Assembly: GCF_000732925.1 (NCBI RefSeq)
Contig: NZ_CP008953.1
Coordinates: forward strand, 8,611,001 to 8,675,000
DNA length: 64,000 nucleotides
DNA from: Amycolatopsis japonica
GTDB taxonomy: Bacteria; Actinomycetota; Actinomycetes; Mycobacteriales; Pseudonocardiaceae
Direction: 5' to 3'
Notes under the pieces: generated by a model
Told to the model about the DNA's origin: nothing
The model's database searches: none
The model's input: only the letters and a program-made list of their open reading frames with translations
Shown here: piece by piece, positions 24,971 through 33,572 of the stretch
Layout of the letters: each line of letters begins with the position of its first letter
How positions within the stretch are numbered: position 1 is the first letter of the stretch
Made by a program: the position numbers and the translations under genes

Positions 24971-25152
24971 CGGCGGAGCTGCTTCGGGGTGCCCTTGCCC
25001 TTGATGGCGCCGTACGCGGCCGTGCCGAGGAAGACCGCGCCGCCGATGACGGCGATCCAAAAGACGGCCTTCACGAGGAAACCGAGCACGGATCCGAGCA
25101 CCATGAAGGCCACCCAAGCCAGGATCAGCCCGCCGACGATCTTCCAGAACAT
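24967..25152 (-). CDS. Small two-helix membrane protein
   Basis: A 61-aa protein with two hydrophobic segments (about residues 5-27 and 29-48) and a basic tail KGKGTPKQLRR. The ATG at 25152 has GGAGG 5 nt upstream, which supports a real gene and excludes the longer open frame reaching 25458. No function recognised. Its stop shares 4 bp with the convergent methyltransferase gene. Confidence 0.75.
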   Translation of the reverse strand: MFWKIVGGLILAWVAFMVLGSVLGFLVKAVFWIAVIGGAVFLGTAAYGAIKGKGTPKQLRR

Positions 25153-25168
25153 GGCATCCTCCGATTGC

Positions 25169-25196
25169 CTCACCGTGCCCGAGCGGGCCCGGTGAG
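25169..25196 (-). terminator. Two-step hairpin after the aminotransferase gene
   Basis: Outer stem CTCACCG/CGGTGAG and inner stem GCCCG/CGGGC with a 2-nt loop and one T-C mismatch. It lies 41 nt beyond the aminotransferase stop and before the small membrane protein gene. Confidence 0.6.
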
Positions 25197-25237
25197 TCCA
25201 GGTTGTCAGGCGAAGCTCGCGAGCGCCTTCATTCCGC

Positions 25238-26425
25238 CTAACGTTCAGGGTGATTTCCGGGTTCCCCCTGAGCGGTGAGCCACTGGCCCAGCCTGCGGAC
25301 CCCTTCGTCGATGTCCTCGCGAGAACCCGCGAAGGAGAACCGCACGAACCGGCCGCCGTCGACCGGGTCGAAGTCGATCCCGGGGGCGATCGCGACGCCC
25401 GTTTCGGCGAGGAGCCGTTGGCACCAGCTGAGGCTGTCGGTCGTGTACGCGGAGACATCGGCGTAGGCGTAGAAGGCGCCTTCGGCCGGCGCGAGCTTGT
25501 CGATGCCGATGCCCTTGAGACCGGCGAAGAGCACGTCGCGGTTGGCCCGGTAGCGCTCGACGTGACCGTTGGTCTCCGCGTACGCCTCCGGGGTGAACGC
25601 GGCGACCGCGGCGTGCTGGGAGACCGCGGGCGGGCAGATGGTGAAGTTGCCGGTCAGGACGTCGATGGCGCGATGCAGCCGCTGCGGCGCGAGCATCCAG
25701 CCGAGCCGCCAGCCGGTCATGGCGAAGTACTTGGAGAACGAGCCGAGGACGAGCGCTTCGTTGCCGTACTGCCAGGCGCAATCGAGCCCGGCGCCATAGG
25801 AGATCCCGTGGTAGATCTCGTCGCTGATCAGCTGCACACCGCGTGACGCGCACCAGCCGCTGATCGCCGCCAGTTCACCCGGCGGCAGGACGGTGCCGGT
25901 CGGATTGCTCGGGCTGGCCACGATGAGTCCCTTGACCGGCCCCAATTCGTCGAGCAGCGCGACGGTCGGCTGGAAGTTCGTGTCCGCCCCGGTGGCGAAC
26001 TCGACGACCTCGCAACCGAGCACCTTCAGCAGGTTGCGGTAGGCCGGATAGCCGGGACGCGCCATCGCGACGCGGTCGCCCGCCTCGAAGGCGCTGAGGA
26101 ACGAGAGCAGGAAGCCGCCGGAGGAACCGGTCGTCATGATGACGTCCTGCGGGCTCACGTCGACCGGGTACGTGCGGTTGTAGTGCTCCGCGACGGCCTC
26201 GCGCAGCTCCGGGATGCCGAGCTGCTCGGTGTAGCCGAGGTTGTGGTCCTTCAGCGCCCGTTGCGCGGCTTCGAGCACCGGTCCCGGCGCCGGGGCGGAC
26301 GGCTGCCCGGCGAGCAACGGGACCAGGTCGCCGTGGCTGCGCTGCCGGGCCTGTGCGGCCGAAAGGACGTCCATGACGTGGAACGGCGGGACGTCGGAAC
26401 GTGCGGCGGGACCGGGGATGAGCAT
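25238..26425 (-). CDS. Class I/II PLP-dependent aminotransferase
   Basis: A 395-aa aminotransferase of the aspartate/tyrosine superfamily (subgroup I). It has LGYTEQLGIPELREAVAEHY, the ASPSNPTGTV motif, SDEIYHG with the PLP-contacting Asp/Tyr, and GSFSKYFAMTGWRLGWM, whose Lys (about 235) forms the Schiff base; the C-terminal Arg lies in RFVRFSF. Substrate unknown. ATG start at 26425, 9 nt beyond the stop of the GntR-TetR regulator, so the two are probably one transcript. Confidence 0.92.
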   Translation of the reverse strand: MLIPGPAARSDVPPFHVMDVLSAAQARQRSHGDLVPLLAGQPSAPAPGPVLEAAQRALKDHNLGYTEQLGIPELREAVAEHYNRTYPVDVSPQDVIMTTGSSGGFLLSFLSAFEAGDRVAMARPGYPAYRNLLKVLGCEVVEFATGADTNFQPTVALLDELGPVKGLIVASPSNPTGTVLPPGELAAISGWCASRGVQLISDEIYHGISYGAGLDCAWQYGNEALVLGSFSKYFAMTGWRLGWMLAPQRLHRAIDVLTGNFTICPPAVSQHAAVAAFTPEAYAETNGHVERYRANRDVLFAGLKGIGIDKLAPAEGAFYAYADVSAYTTDSLSWCQRLLAETGVAIAPGIDFDPVDGGRFVRFSFAGSREDIDEGVRRLGQWLTAQGEPGNHPER

Positions 26426-26434
26426 GACGTGAGG

Positions 26435-27343
26435 CTAACCGGACTTCGCGAGGAGAACCGAGTAGCCGTCGAGGAGCCGTTGCAGGCCGAACTCGAAGAG
26501 CGTGTCGAGGTCGTAGTCGAACGGAGCGCGCGAGACGACACCGGCGAAGTTCGGGAAACGACCGCCGGACACCAGATCCCAGAGGATCGGCTCGTGCTCC
26601 GCCAGCCAGGCGTCGGCCGTGACCGCCGTTCCGGATTCGGTGTCGGCTTCGGCCTCGAAGTTGAGGGCGATGCCGCGTACATGGTTGAAGATCGTGATGT
26701 GCGCGTACATGATCGTCGACGGCGGGAGGCCGTGACCGTCGAGCGCGCGGGTCGCCCAATCGGCGTGCGTCAGCAGATTCGGCAGTGGCTGCGGGCGGGT
26801 GATCGAGAGCGCCTGCGCGAGCCAGGGATGCCGACGGAACAGAGCCCATTGCGCTCGCGCCATCAGCTCCAGCTGGGCCCGCCAGCCGGATGGCGGCTCG
26901 GGCGGGAAACGGATCTCGCCGAGTGCCATGTCCGCCATTTCGAGGATCAGCTCCTCCTTCGCGGTGACATGGCGATAAAGCGCCATCGTCGCGACGCCGA
27001 GCCCGGAGGCGACGCGGCGCATCGAGAGCGCGCGAATGCCCTCGGCGTCGGCGATCCGGATCGCGGCCTTCACCACTCGCTCGCGTGACAGCTCCGCCTC
27101 GGTCTTCGGCGCGGCCTTCCGGGTGCGGCTCGCGACGACCGTGCCCGCGCCGGGTTTGGCGACGACCAGGCCGTCCCGTTTGAGCGTGGCGAGCACCTTC
27201 GTCGCGGTCGCCATCGCCACGCCCCACTCGGCGATGATCAGGCGGGTCGACGGGACCTTGTCGCCCTCGCGAAGCTCGCCGGACGTGATCCGGCGACGGA
27301 TCTCGGCGGCGATCCGCAGGTAGGGCGGATCGGTTCTTGCCAT
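26435..27343 (-). CDS. GntR-TetR fusion transcriptional regulator
   Basis: A 302-aa regulator with two DNA-binding modules. Residues 1-75 form a GntR winged helix (IAAEIRRRITSGELREGDKVPSTR, then TATKVLATLKRDGLV). Residues 85-135 form a TetR helix-turn-helix (MRRVASGLGVATMALYRHVTAKEEL), followed by a TetR_C-type ligand domain. This order is known in actinomycete regulators of efflux and flavoenzymes. It is divergent from the flavin monooxygenase gene and three GCACTA/TAGTGC boxes lie in the shared promoter region. Confidence 0.9.
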   Translation of the reverse strand: MARTDPPYLRIAAEIRRRITSGELREGDKVPSTRLIIAEWGVAMATATKVLATLKRDGLVVAKPGAGTVVASRTRKAAPKTEAELSRERVVKAAIRIADAEGIRALSMRRVASGLGVATMALYRHVTAKEELILEMADMALGEIRFPPEPPSGWRAQLELMARAQWALFRRHPWLAQALSITRPQPLPNLLTHADWATRALDGHGLPPSTIMYAHITIFNHVRGIALNFEAEADTESGTAVTADAWLAEHEPILWDLVSGGRFPNFAGVVSRAPFDYDLDTLFEFGLQRLLDGYSVLLAKSG

Positions 27344-27394
27344 AGTGCACGTTACCGCATTTCAGGCGGCGCACTACCCGCATCGCACTAGTGC
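27343..27394. promoter_or_regulatory. Candidate operator boxes (TAGTGC/GCACTA) between regulator and monooxygenase
   Basis: TAGTGCAC at 27343-27350, overlapping the regulator's start, GCACTA at 27371-27376 and the perfect 10-bp palindrome GCACTAGTGC at 27385-27394. Repetition of one half-site in a divergent promoter suggests cooperative binding by the GntR-TetR protein. Confidence 0.5.
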
Positions 27395-27486
27395 AGCGAA
27401 GGTTTTCGAGGCTTTTTCCTGGGACTGAGCCGACGCGTCCATACGTTGTACGCAGTGCTTCACAACGCCGTACACAAGGAGTGGAC

Positions 27487-28671
27487 ATGCGGAAGGTCCT
27501 GATTTCGGGCGCGGGTATCGCCGGTACGACGCTGGCGTACTGGCTGCGCCGGCACGGTTTCGCGCCGACGGTCGTGGAGCGGGCGCCCGCGCCCCGGGTC
27601 GGCGGGCACGCGGTCGACATCCGCGGTACGGCGCTCGGCGTCGTCGACCGGATGGGGGTGCTCGAACGCCTCCGGGAGCTGCGGACGGACATGCGCGGGA
27701 TGTCGTTCGTGAACGGCGAGGGCAAGACCCTCGTGAACGTCACCGACCACACGCTGACCGGCGGGCTCACCGACAGCGAGGACGTCGAGATCCTGCGGGA
27801 CGACCTCACCGACACATTGGCTTCCGTCGCTCAGGAGGGTGTCGAGTACGTCTACGGGGACTGGATCACCGGGATCACGCAGCGCACCGACGGTGTCCGA
27901 GTCGCCTTCGCACGCGGAGAGGCTCGGGACTTCGACCTCGTCATCGGCGCGGACGGGCAGCACTCGGCGGTGCGGTCACTGGTTTTCGGTGCGGAGAAAG
28001 AGTTTTCACACTACATGGACACCTATCTCGCGGTGTTCACCGTGCCGAACTTCCTCGATCTGGACCGCTGGCAGACCTTCCACATGACGCCGGGGAAACT
28101 GGCCGGGCTGTACAGCGCGCGAAAGAACACGGAAGCGCGGGCGATGCTCGGTTTCCAGTCGCCGGAGCTCGACTTCGACCGGCACGACCTGGAGCAGCAA
28201 CGAAAACTGATCGCCGACCGGTTCGCCGGCCAAGGCTGGGAAGTGCCGCGGCTGCTTCGCGAAATGGCGTCGAGCGAGCTGTACTTCGATTCCATGACCC
28301 AGATCCGGATGGACCGGTTCACCGACGGGCGGGTCGCGCTGGTCGGCGACGCGGGCTATGGACCGTCACCGCTTTCGGGGCAGGGCACCAGTTTGGCGAT
28401 CGTCGGGGCCTACGTGCTCGCCGGGTCGCTGGCCGCTTCTCTTGACCACCGCGCCGCTTTTGCTTCCTACGAAAGGGAAATGCGGCCGTTCGTGCTCAAG
28501 AACCAAGCGCTGGCGGCGATGAACCAGAAGAGTCAGACGCGGTTCCGTCAGTGGAAACAGATCCAGTCGATGCGGGTGCTGCCTCATCTGCCGTTCCGGG
28601 ACCGGCTGATGAAGGCGGCCATGCGGCCGCTCACGGAAGCGGCGAACGCCTTGGCACTCAAGGACTACTGA
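27487..28671 (+). CDS. FAD-dependent aromatic hydroxylase-type monooxygenase
   Basis: A 394-aa class A flavin monooxygenase. It has the N-terminal FAD fold VLISGAGIAGTTLAYWLRRHG (residues 4-24; ribose-binding Glu in VVERAP), the DG-type motif DLVIGADGQHSAVR (about 154-167) and the second FAD motif RVALVGDAGYGPSPLSGQGTS (about 280-300). The sequence resembles TetX/rifampicin-type monooxygenases and could inactivate a drug or act in a pathway; neither is shown. AAGGAG lies 5 nt before the ATG. Likely controlled by the divergent GntR-TetR fusion. It ends at a family D hairpin. Confidence 0.9.
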   Translation: MRKVLISGAGIAGTTLAYWLRRHGFAPTVVERAPAPRVGGHAVDIRGTALGVVDRMGVLERLRELRTDMRGMSFVNGEGKTLVNVTDHTLTGGLTDSEDVEILRDDLTDTLASVAQEGVEYVYGDWITGITQRTDGVRVAFARGEARDFDLVIGADGQHSAVRSLVFGAEKEFSHYMDTYLAVFTVPNFLDLDRWQTFHMTPGKLAGLYSARKNTEARAMLGFQSPELDFDRHDLEQQRKLIADRFAGQGWEVPRLLREMASSELYFDSMTQIRMDRFTDGRVALVGDAGYGPSPLSGQGTSLAIVGAYVLAGSLAASLDHRAAFASYEREMRPFVLKNQALAAMNQKSQTRFRQWKQIQSMRVLPHLPFRDRLMKAAMRPLTEAANALALKDY

Positions 28672-28770
28672 CGGCGGGCCCTTGGGGTGCGCCGGCCGGG
28701 GGACTCGCGTGACTGGACGGACGACACGCGTGACGGAAGTGACTTGATATCCGTGAAGGCCTCCTTTCCC

Positions 28771-28829
28771 AAGTACATGAAGGCCCCCTTCACTGCGTCT
28801 AGCGCAATGAAGGGGGCCTTCACGTACTT
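28771..28829. repeat. Family D hairpin between convergent monooxygenase and ESX-cluster genes
   Basis: 22-nt arms (28771-28792, starting AAGTACATGAAGGCCCCC, and 28808-28829) with one C/T difference (CATG versus CACG). A partial D-variant arm (CCGTGAAGGCCTCCTTTCCC, 28751-28770) lies directly before it, like a fused second element. Confidence 0.85.
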
Positions 28830-28870
28830 CCGGCGGGCCCGAAACGCGGCAAGCGAGCCGGTCGAGCTCG

Positions 28871-29989
28871 TTAGTAGCCCTGGTATCCGCCGCCCCCGGC
28901 CATGGACTTCAGGCCCGGGTGGCCTTCGAAACCGCCGTACCGCGAGAACGTGTACCGCACGCCCGCGATGATGTTGTCGACCGGGTTGTAGATGTCGTCG
29001 TGCCCGGGAAGCTTGTGCGCGTTGAAGGTCGGGTCGATGCATTGCATCAACCCCTTCGACGGCGTGCCCTTCGCCGCGTTGGAGTCCCAGTTGTTGATGG
29101 CGTTGGGGTTACCGCCGGACTCCTTCTCGATGATCGTCCAGATCTTCTGGATATCCGCCTCGGTCACCGGGATCCCGTTGGCCTGCAGGATCTTGATGGC
29201 CTCTTGGATCCACTGCTGGACGTTGCCCGGCGGCGTCGTCGACGGCGGGCCGCCGCTCGGGCCGAGGCCGCCGCCCCCACCGCCACCGCCGCCTCCTCCT
29301 CCACCGCCGCCACCGGCGTGGAGTCCGCCGGTGCGCTTGGGGACGGAGCCGTCCTTGCCGGGCATCGGGACGGTGGAATAGCCGCCCTGGATGTCCTTCT
29401 TCATCAGTTCTTGGGACTTCTGGATCATCTGGTTGGCCTGGTCGAGCAGGCCCTTGACCCGGCCGTCCGCGTCCTTGGCGATGCCGTTGATGTCGGTCTT
29501 GGCCTTCTGGATGATCTCGTCAGCCGAAGGGCTCGGCGCCGGTTTGTGATCCTTCTCGGCCTGCGCGGCGGCCGTGATCGCCGCGTTCTTGTCCGACTCC
29601 GCCTGGGTGTTCCTTTTGTTGACCGCCGCTTCGGCGTCTTCGTAGACGCCCTTCACCTGGGCCTTGATGTTGCCGAGATCGGTGTGGACGCGATCGAGGT
29701 CGTCGACGACCTTGCCCAGCTGCTCTTCGACGTTCTTCCCGGCTTTGGTGATCGACTTGACGTACTCGAAGAAGGCCTCCGCGGCGGGCCCGGCCCAGAC
29801 GCCGCCGTTCAGCGCCTCGGTCGACGTCGACAACGCCGCGCTGTGGTCACCCGCGTTGTCGGCGGCCGTCTTGAACTGCCTCGACGCGTTCTGAATGGCG
29901 GCGAGGTTGACCTTGCTGATCTGCTCGGCCTTCTGGGTCAGTCCGTCCCAGCCGTCCGGCGTGCCGGCGCCGACACCGTTCAAAGCCAC
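28871..29989 (-). CDS. WXG100-like protein fused to a soluble lytic transglycosylase domain
   Basis: A 372-aa protein. Residues about 10-110 form a helical WXG100/ESX-type hairpin (NGGVWAGPAAEAFFEYV holds the W-x-G turn). A charged coiled-coil follows (about 110-215), then a run of about 15 glycines. The C-terminal about 120 residues are a lysozyme-like transglycosylase domain (catalytic Glu in IIEKESGGNPNAINNWD, then SKGLMQCIDPTF). It is probably exported by an ESX system and cuts peptidoglycan. GTG start at 29989 with AAGGGGG upstream. Last gene of the ESX-type cluster. Confidence 0.85.
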   Translation of the reverse strand: MALNGVGAGTPDGWDGLTQKAEQISKVNLAAIQNASRQFKTAADNAGDHSAALSTSTEALNGGVWAGPAAEAFFEYVKSITKAGKNVEEQLGKVVDDLDRVHTDLGNIKAQVKGVYEDAEAAVNKRNTQAESDKNAAITAAAQAEKDHKPAPSPSADEIIQKAKTDINGIAKDADGRVKGLLDQANQMIQKSQELMKKDIQGGYSTVPMPGKDGSVPKRTGGLHAGGGGGGGGGGGGGGGGLGPSGGPPSTTPPGNVQQWIQEAIKILQANGIPVTEADIQKIWTIIEKESGGNPNAINNWDSNAAKGTPSKGLMQCIDPTFNAHKLPGHDDIYNPVDNIIAGVRYTFSRYGGFEGHPGLKSMAGGGGYQGY

Positions 29990-30033
29990 TGCTCAAGCCC
30001 CCTTGGTCTTCGGCCCCCAGGCCTGGCGAGTCG

Positions 30034-30345
30034 TCACAGGTCCCCGTGCACCTTCAGGTTGTCCACGTGGACCGCTTCGGTCTCCTTGATCAGCCCCGCG
30101 GCCTTTCGCAGCACGAAGGCCGTGGCCTCCATCAGCTGACCGGCCGAATCGAATTCGTTGTGGACACCCTGTTTGAACTTGCCGACCGCGCCCTGCGCGT
30201 CGCCGTGCTCGTCCACTCCGCCGAAGGGGCTTTCCTTCTCGTCATCCATCCCGGTGACGCCTTTTTTGGTCTTCTCGAACTCGTCCTTGAGCTTCTCCAC
30301 CTGACCGGCGGCGATCCCCATGGAATCCGGGTCGTACACAGGCAC
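30034..30345 (-). CDS. EspC/WXG100-like small ESX substrate
   Basis: A 103-aa, helix-rich, acidic protein without signal peptide or membrane helix (VYDPDSMGIAAGQVEKLKDEF, then two long helices, shortened here). The size and amphipathic pattern fit the EspC-type partners secreted by type VII systems. It lacks a clear WxG motif. GTG start at 30345, with AAGGGG upstream. It lies between the EspG-like gene and the transglycosylase fusion, and may pair with the latter. Confidence 0.75.
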   Translation of the reverse strand: MPVYDPDSMGIAAGQVEKLKDEFEKTKKGVTGMDDEKESPFGGVDEHGDAQGAVGKFKQGVHNEFDSAGQLMEATAFVLRKAAGLIKETEAVHVDNLKVHGDL

Positions 30346-30492
30346 GGTTCGTCATCCCCTTCACGGAAAAACTTGTGTCCGCCCGATCTGACGCGCGGCC
30401 GATCAAGACGGTTCCCGCGCATACTTTAAGACCTCGGCAGGGGGCCGTGTGCGTATCCACGCCAACTTCCACCCCGCCGATAATCGGGCGAA

Positions 30493-31296
30493 TCAGAAAT
30501 CGGCGACTTCCCGGATCCTCGTCGCCAGCAGTTGATTGTCCGCCGGGGTGATGGTCGCCCAATCCCGCCCGTCGCGGTTCCGCGCGACCTGGAACAGATA
30601 GCGGCCCGCGTCCGTGTCGTAGAAGGCGACCACGCCGTCCGCGCGCCGCGGGCGGCCGTCGCGGCCCGCGCGTTCGGCACCGAACTGGCCGCGCGCCTCC
30701 TGGCCCAGCAGCATGCCCGCCACCTCCTGCGCCTGCCAGAGGGGCACGTCCAGATCTTCCAAGGCCGTGACCAGCGCTTTCGCCTCGCCGCGGGCCGCGG
30801 CGTCGGCTTGGACGAGGACGTCGTGGGGGATGCTGATCGACTGGCCGACACCGGGGCCGAGATCACCCGCGACCGAGACGGCGGCTTCGGCCAGCGAGCT
30901 TTCGCGCGCCGGGATCAGCCACACCTGACCGGCGTCGATCACGCCGAGCAACGCCTGGTTGCCGACGCTGACCGCCTGCCCCTTGATCTCGCGGTCGGTC
31001 CACACCCAGACGTCGATCGCGAGCCGGGGGTGCGCGAACAGGTTCAGCATGTCGACCAGCTCGCCCGACGCCTGGTGTCCCCGCGCGAGCCCTCGCGCGC
31101 GCAGGGATTCCCAGGCCTCTTCGATCAGTGCCGCCCGCTCCGTATGGGTCGTTCCGGGGCTCGGCACGTCGAGTGCGACATGGCGGCGGGGCAGCCTTTC
31201 GGCTTCCCAGAGCATTTCGAACTCGAGTGCGGACAGCACCAGGCTGCCGTTGTCGTTCGGCACAGGGTCAACGCGTTTCGGAGTTGCCGTGGTCAC
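30493..31296 (-). CDS. ESX secretion-associated EspG-family chaperone
   Basis: A 267-aa protein of the EspG family, cytosolic chaperones that bind the tip of PPE-type substrates. It opens LVLSALEFEMLWEAERLPRR and continues with the beta-sheet core typical of the family (AIDVWVWTD, VWLIPARES). The GTG start at 31296 lies within the end of the PPE-like gene (29-nt overlap), implying coupled production of substrate and chaperone. No ESX membrane components are nearby. Confidence 0.85.
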   Translation of the reverse strand: MTTATPKRVDPVPNDNGSLVLSALEFEMLWEAERLPRRHVALDVPSPGTTHTERAALIEEAWESLRARGLARGHQASGELVDMLNLFAHPRLAIDVWVWTDREIKGQAVSVGNQALLGVIDAGQVWLIPARESSLAEAAVSVAGDLGPGVGQSISIPHDVLVQADAAARGEAKALVTALEDLDVPLWQAQEVAGMLLGQEARGQFGAERAGRDGRPRRADGVVAFYDTDAGRYLFQVARNRDGRDWATITPADNQLLATRIREVADF

Positions 31297-32917
31297 CGAT
31301 CACGTCCGGCGACACCAAGCGCTCGTCGGTGAACAGATCCTTGTCGTCGACGCCATAACGCCTGATGTGCTCCGCGTCCTCTTCGACGTCCTGGGTGGCC
31401 GCGCGCTCCATGAACTTCGACTCGGGCTTCGGCTGCTTCGCGCCGATCTTCTCCGAGCGCCGCATGGCCTCCTCTTCGGGAAGCTCGCCGATCGGCAGCT
31501 GGCGGGTCGGTTTCACGCCGCCTTCCTGGCGGGGACGGCGGTCGCGTTCCTTGTCGCCGCTCAGCGCGCCACCGGCGACACCGGCGCCGAGCGCGGCGGC
31601 ACCGGCGCCCAGATCGCCCGCGGCCGGGCCGGTGATCTTCGGGACGGCGGGGAAGCCGCGACCGGATTCGTTGCCGGGGGCCAACGGCGCCTGCGGTCCG
31701 GAGCCGACCGAGCGGCCCTTGCCGAGCGCCTGGTCGCCACCGGCGCCGCCGCCGACGTTGCCGAAGACACCGGGGCCGGAGCTGGAACCGGCGCCTTTGC
31801 CGAGCGCGGCGTCGATACCGGGACCGGTGCCGAAGGACTTGCCGACCGGCTGCGCCGACGTGGTGCTGTTCGGCGGCAGGCTGCCGGTGGACTGGCCCGG
31901 CGGGATGTTCGGGTTGGACGGCGCGCCCGGCGGGACGAACGGCGGCGAAGCGGGAGGGCCGGTGACCGGGTACGAAGGCCTGCCCTGTTCGGGCTGCGGG
32001 GACGGCCGGTTCGGCGTCACCCAGCCGGAGCCCGGGGCGGGAGCCGGCCGCGAAGTGCCGGCCGGGGTCGTCGAGCCCGCCGACGCGGGAGCGGTCGCGC
32101 CGGGTGCCGCCGAAGCGGTCTTCCTGGCCGTCCCGCCGCCCATGGCGACGCCATAGGCCGGAGTCGGGGCGTCGTACGACGGCGCCTTCGGGTTGCTGAC
32201 CGGCTGCGCGACCGGCGGCACGTACTTCGACTCCACGGCGGCCGACGCGGGCCGCACGCTGCCGTCCGGGGTCAGATCCGTGGCCGTTCCCGCGAGGTCG
32301 AGCGGGGCGGACCCGCCGCCCGCGCCGGCGGTCGTCGTGGTCTGGGTCAGGTTCATCGCCTGCGGATCGGCCAGGGTGTCGGTCGTCAGCAGGTTCTCGC
32401 CGCTCGTCTTGGCGTAGTCGTTCAACGCCTCCTGCGCCTGCGCCCGCGCGTTGTTCGCGGCGCTGACGGTCTTGGCGTGGTCGGTCTCGAACCCGATGAG
32501 GCTCAGCAGGACGTCGCCGACGGTCAGGCCGCCGGCGCCCTTCCGGACCACGTCCGGATCCGGGAGCTTGTGCAGCGTCCGGTTGAAGGCCTCACCCTGG
32601 GCGAAGATCATCTCCGCGGAATGCGAGACCTTCGTGTTCGCGTCCTGGGAGAAACCCGCCTGCTCGGTGAACACCTGACCGGCGGCGCCGCCCGCTTCGC
32701 TCTGCCATTCCACGCCGAGCTTGCCCAGCTCGTCACGCAGCGTCTTGTCGGTGTCGGCGAGCGCGCCCGCGACGGATTTCAGCGCGTCGACGGCGATGCC
32801 GATGCTGCCGGTGCCGTCGCCGCTGCGGAACTGCTCGATCTCGGTCGCGATCCCGGTGTCGGTGTAGCCGTCGAACCGAAGATCGCGGAGCCTGCCCGCG
32901 AGGTCGGAAACGTTCAC
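31268..32917 (-). CDS. PPE-like ESX substrate with long Pro/Gly/Ser-rich tail
   Basis: A 549-aa protein. The N-terminal about 170 residues are a PPE-like helical bundle without the literal PPE tripeptide (GVEWQSEAGGAAGQVF contains a WxxxxG-type turn). Residues about 200-470 are low-complexity (Pro, Gly, Ala, Ser, Thr), and the charged C-terminus ends EHIRRYGVDDKDLFTDERL. Likely secreted through a type VII system with the help of the EspG-like protein. GTG start at 32917 with GGGAGGG upstream. Confidence 0.8.
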   Translation of the reverse strand: MNVSDLAGRLRDLRFDGYTDTGIATEIEQFRSGDGTGSIGIAVDALKSVAGALADTDKTLRDELGKLGVEWQSEAGGAAGQVFTEQAGFSQDANTKVSHSAEMIFAQGEAFNRTLHKLPDPDVVRKGAGGLTVGDVLLSLIGFETDHAKTVSAANNARAQAQEALNDYAKTSGENLLTTDTLADPQAMNLTQTTTTAGAGGGSAPLDLAGTATDLTPDGSVRPASAAVESKYVPPVAQPVSNPKAPSYDAPTPAYGVAMGGGTARKTASAAPGATAPASAGSTTPAGTSRPAPAPGSGWVTPNRPSPQPEQGRPSYPVTGPPASPPFVPPGAPSNPNIPPGQSTGSLPPNSTTSAQPVGKSFGTGPGIDAALGKGAGSSSGPGVFGNVGGGAGGDQALGKGRSVGSGPQAPLAPGNESGRGFPAVPKITGPAAGDLGAGAAALGAGVAGGALSGDKERDRRPRQEGGVKPTRQLPIGELPEEEAMRRSEKIGAKQPKPESKFMERAATQDVEEDAEHIRRYGVDDKDLFTDERLVSPDVIGDHGNSETR

Positions 32918-32927
32918 GCCGCCCTCC

Positions 32928-33572
32928 CTAATTGCGTGCTTTCAAGGTCTGCAAAGCCAAATCGGCCGCCAGTGCGGACTTCTCGCACAGCTGCGGCATG
33001 GTGAACGCGCCCGCGGTGATGGTGACGGCCCGCACCGCCAGCGTCTGTCCTTTCGCGACGCCGACGAGCGTTTCGCAATCACCCGGCGTGCCGGTGTCGC
33101 GGTGGTTCCTGATGGCGGGGAACCCGTCGACCTGCGTCGGTTCCGTCGTCATGCTGTTCTTGCGGCGCTTGCCGGTGAACCATTCTTCGACGTCCGCGGT
33201 GATCGTGCGGACGTAGTAACTGTGGAAAGGCTGTTCGGCGTCGGCGTCGAAGACACAGGTCGGGCCGTCGATCGGTTCCGCGGCCGGGCGCGGTTTGCTG
33301 TTGATCTTGAGCCGGTCGAGCTGCGGATCGGCGAGCAGGACACACGGATCGACACCCTGGAGGGTCAACTCGGCGGGCCTGGCGGGCAGCGCGGACGCCT
33401 TGGCACCCTGCGTGGCCGAAGCCAGCGCGGGTTCGTTCGGGAACGGCTGACCGCCCGTGTCCGTGGTACATCCGGCCAGGGCGAGGGTGAGCACGCCGCC
33501 GGACACCAGCACACGGGGCCTACGCCCGGTGAACACCACGGTCCCCGAGAGCGGCCGCCTTGTCCGCATCAC
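32928..33572 (-). CDS. DUF3558-family lipoprotein
   Basis: A protein of up to 214 aa with a basic leader, hydrophobic helix and lipobox LALAGC, so an anchored extracellular lipoprotein. The mature part matches DUF3558 (DPCVLLADPQLDRL; Cys residues in PTCVFD and GDCETLVG). Such proteins accompany PPE/EspG genes in Pseudonocardiaceae. The start is uncertain: GTG 33572 or ATG 33569 (AAGGAG 10-13 nt upstream) or an internal GTG at 33539; the first overlaps the upstream gene by 53 nt. Confidence 0.82.
   Translation of the reverse strand: MMRTRRPLSGTVVFTGRRPRVLVSGGVLTLALAGCTTDTGGQPFPNEPALASATQGAKASALPARPAELTLQGVDPCVLLADPQLDRLKINSKPRPAAEPIDGPTCVFDADAEQPFHSYYVRTITADVEEWFTGKRRKNSMTTEPTQVDGFPAIRNHRDTGTPGDCETLVGVAKGQTLAVRAVTITAGAFTMPQLCEKSALAADLALQTLKARN

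Noticed and set aside
26435..27815. Large minus-strand frame of more than 600 codons overlapping aminotransferase, regulator and monooxygenase
   Set aside because: It is in the wrong frame for all three, is Arg/Pro/Ala-rich and has no recognisable domain, as expected for high-GC shadow frames.
29262..29325. GC-rich triplet repeat (GCC/ACC/TCC) as a possible microsatellite or CRISPR-like array
   Set aside because: It encodes the in-frame polyglycine linker of the ESX-transglycosylase fusion; codons vary and no spacer pattern exists.
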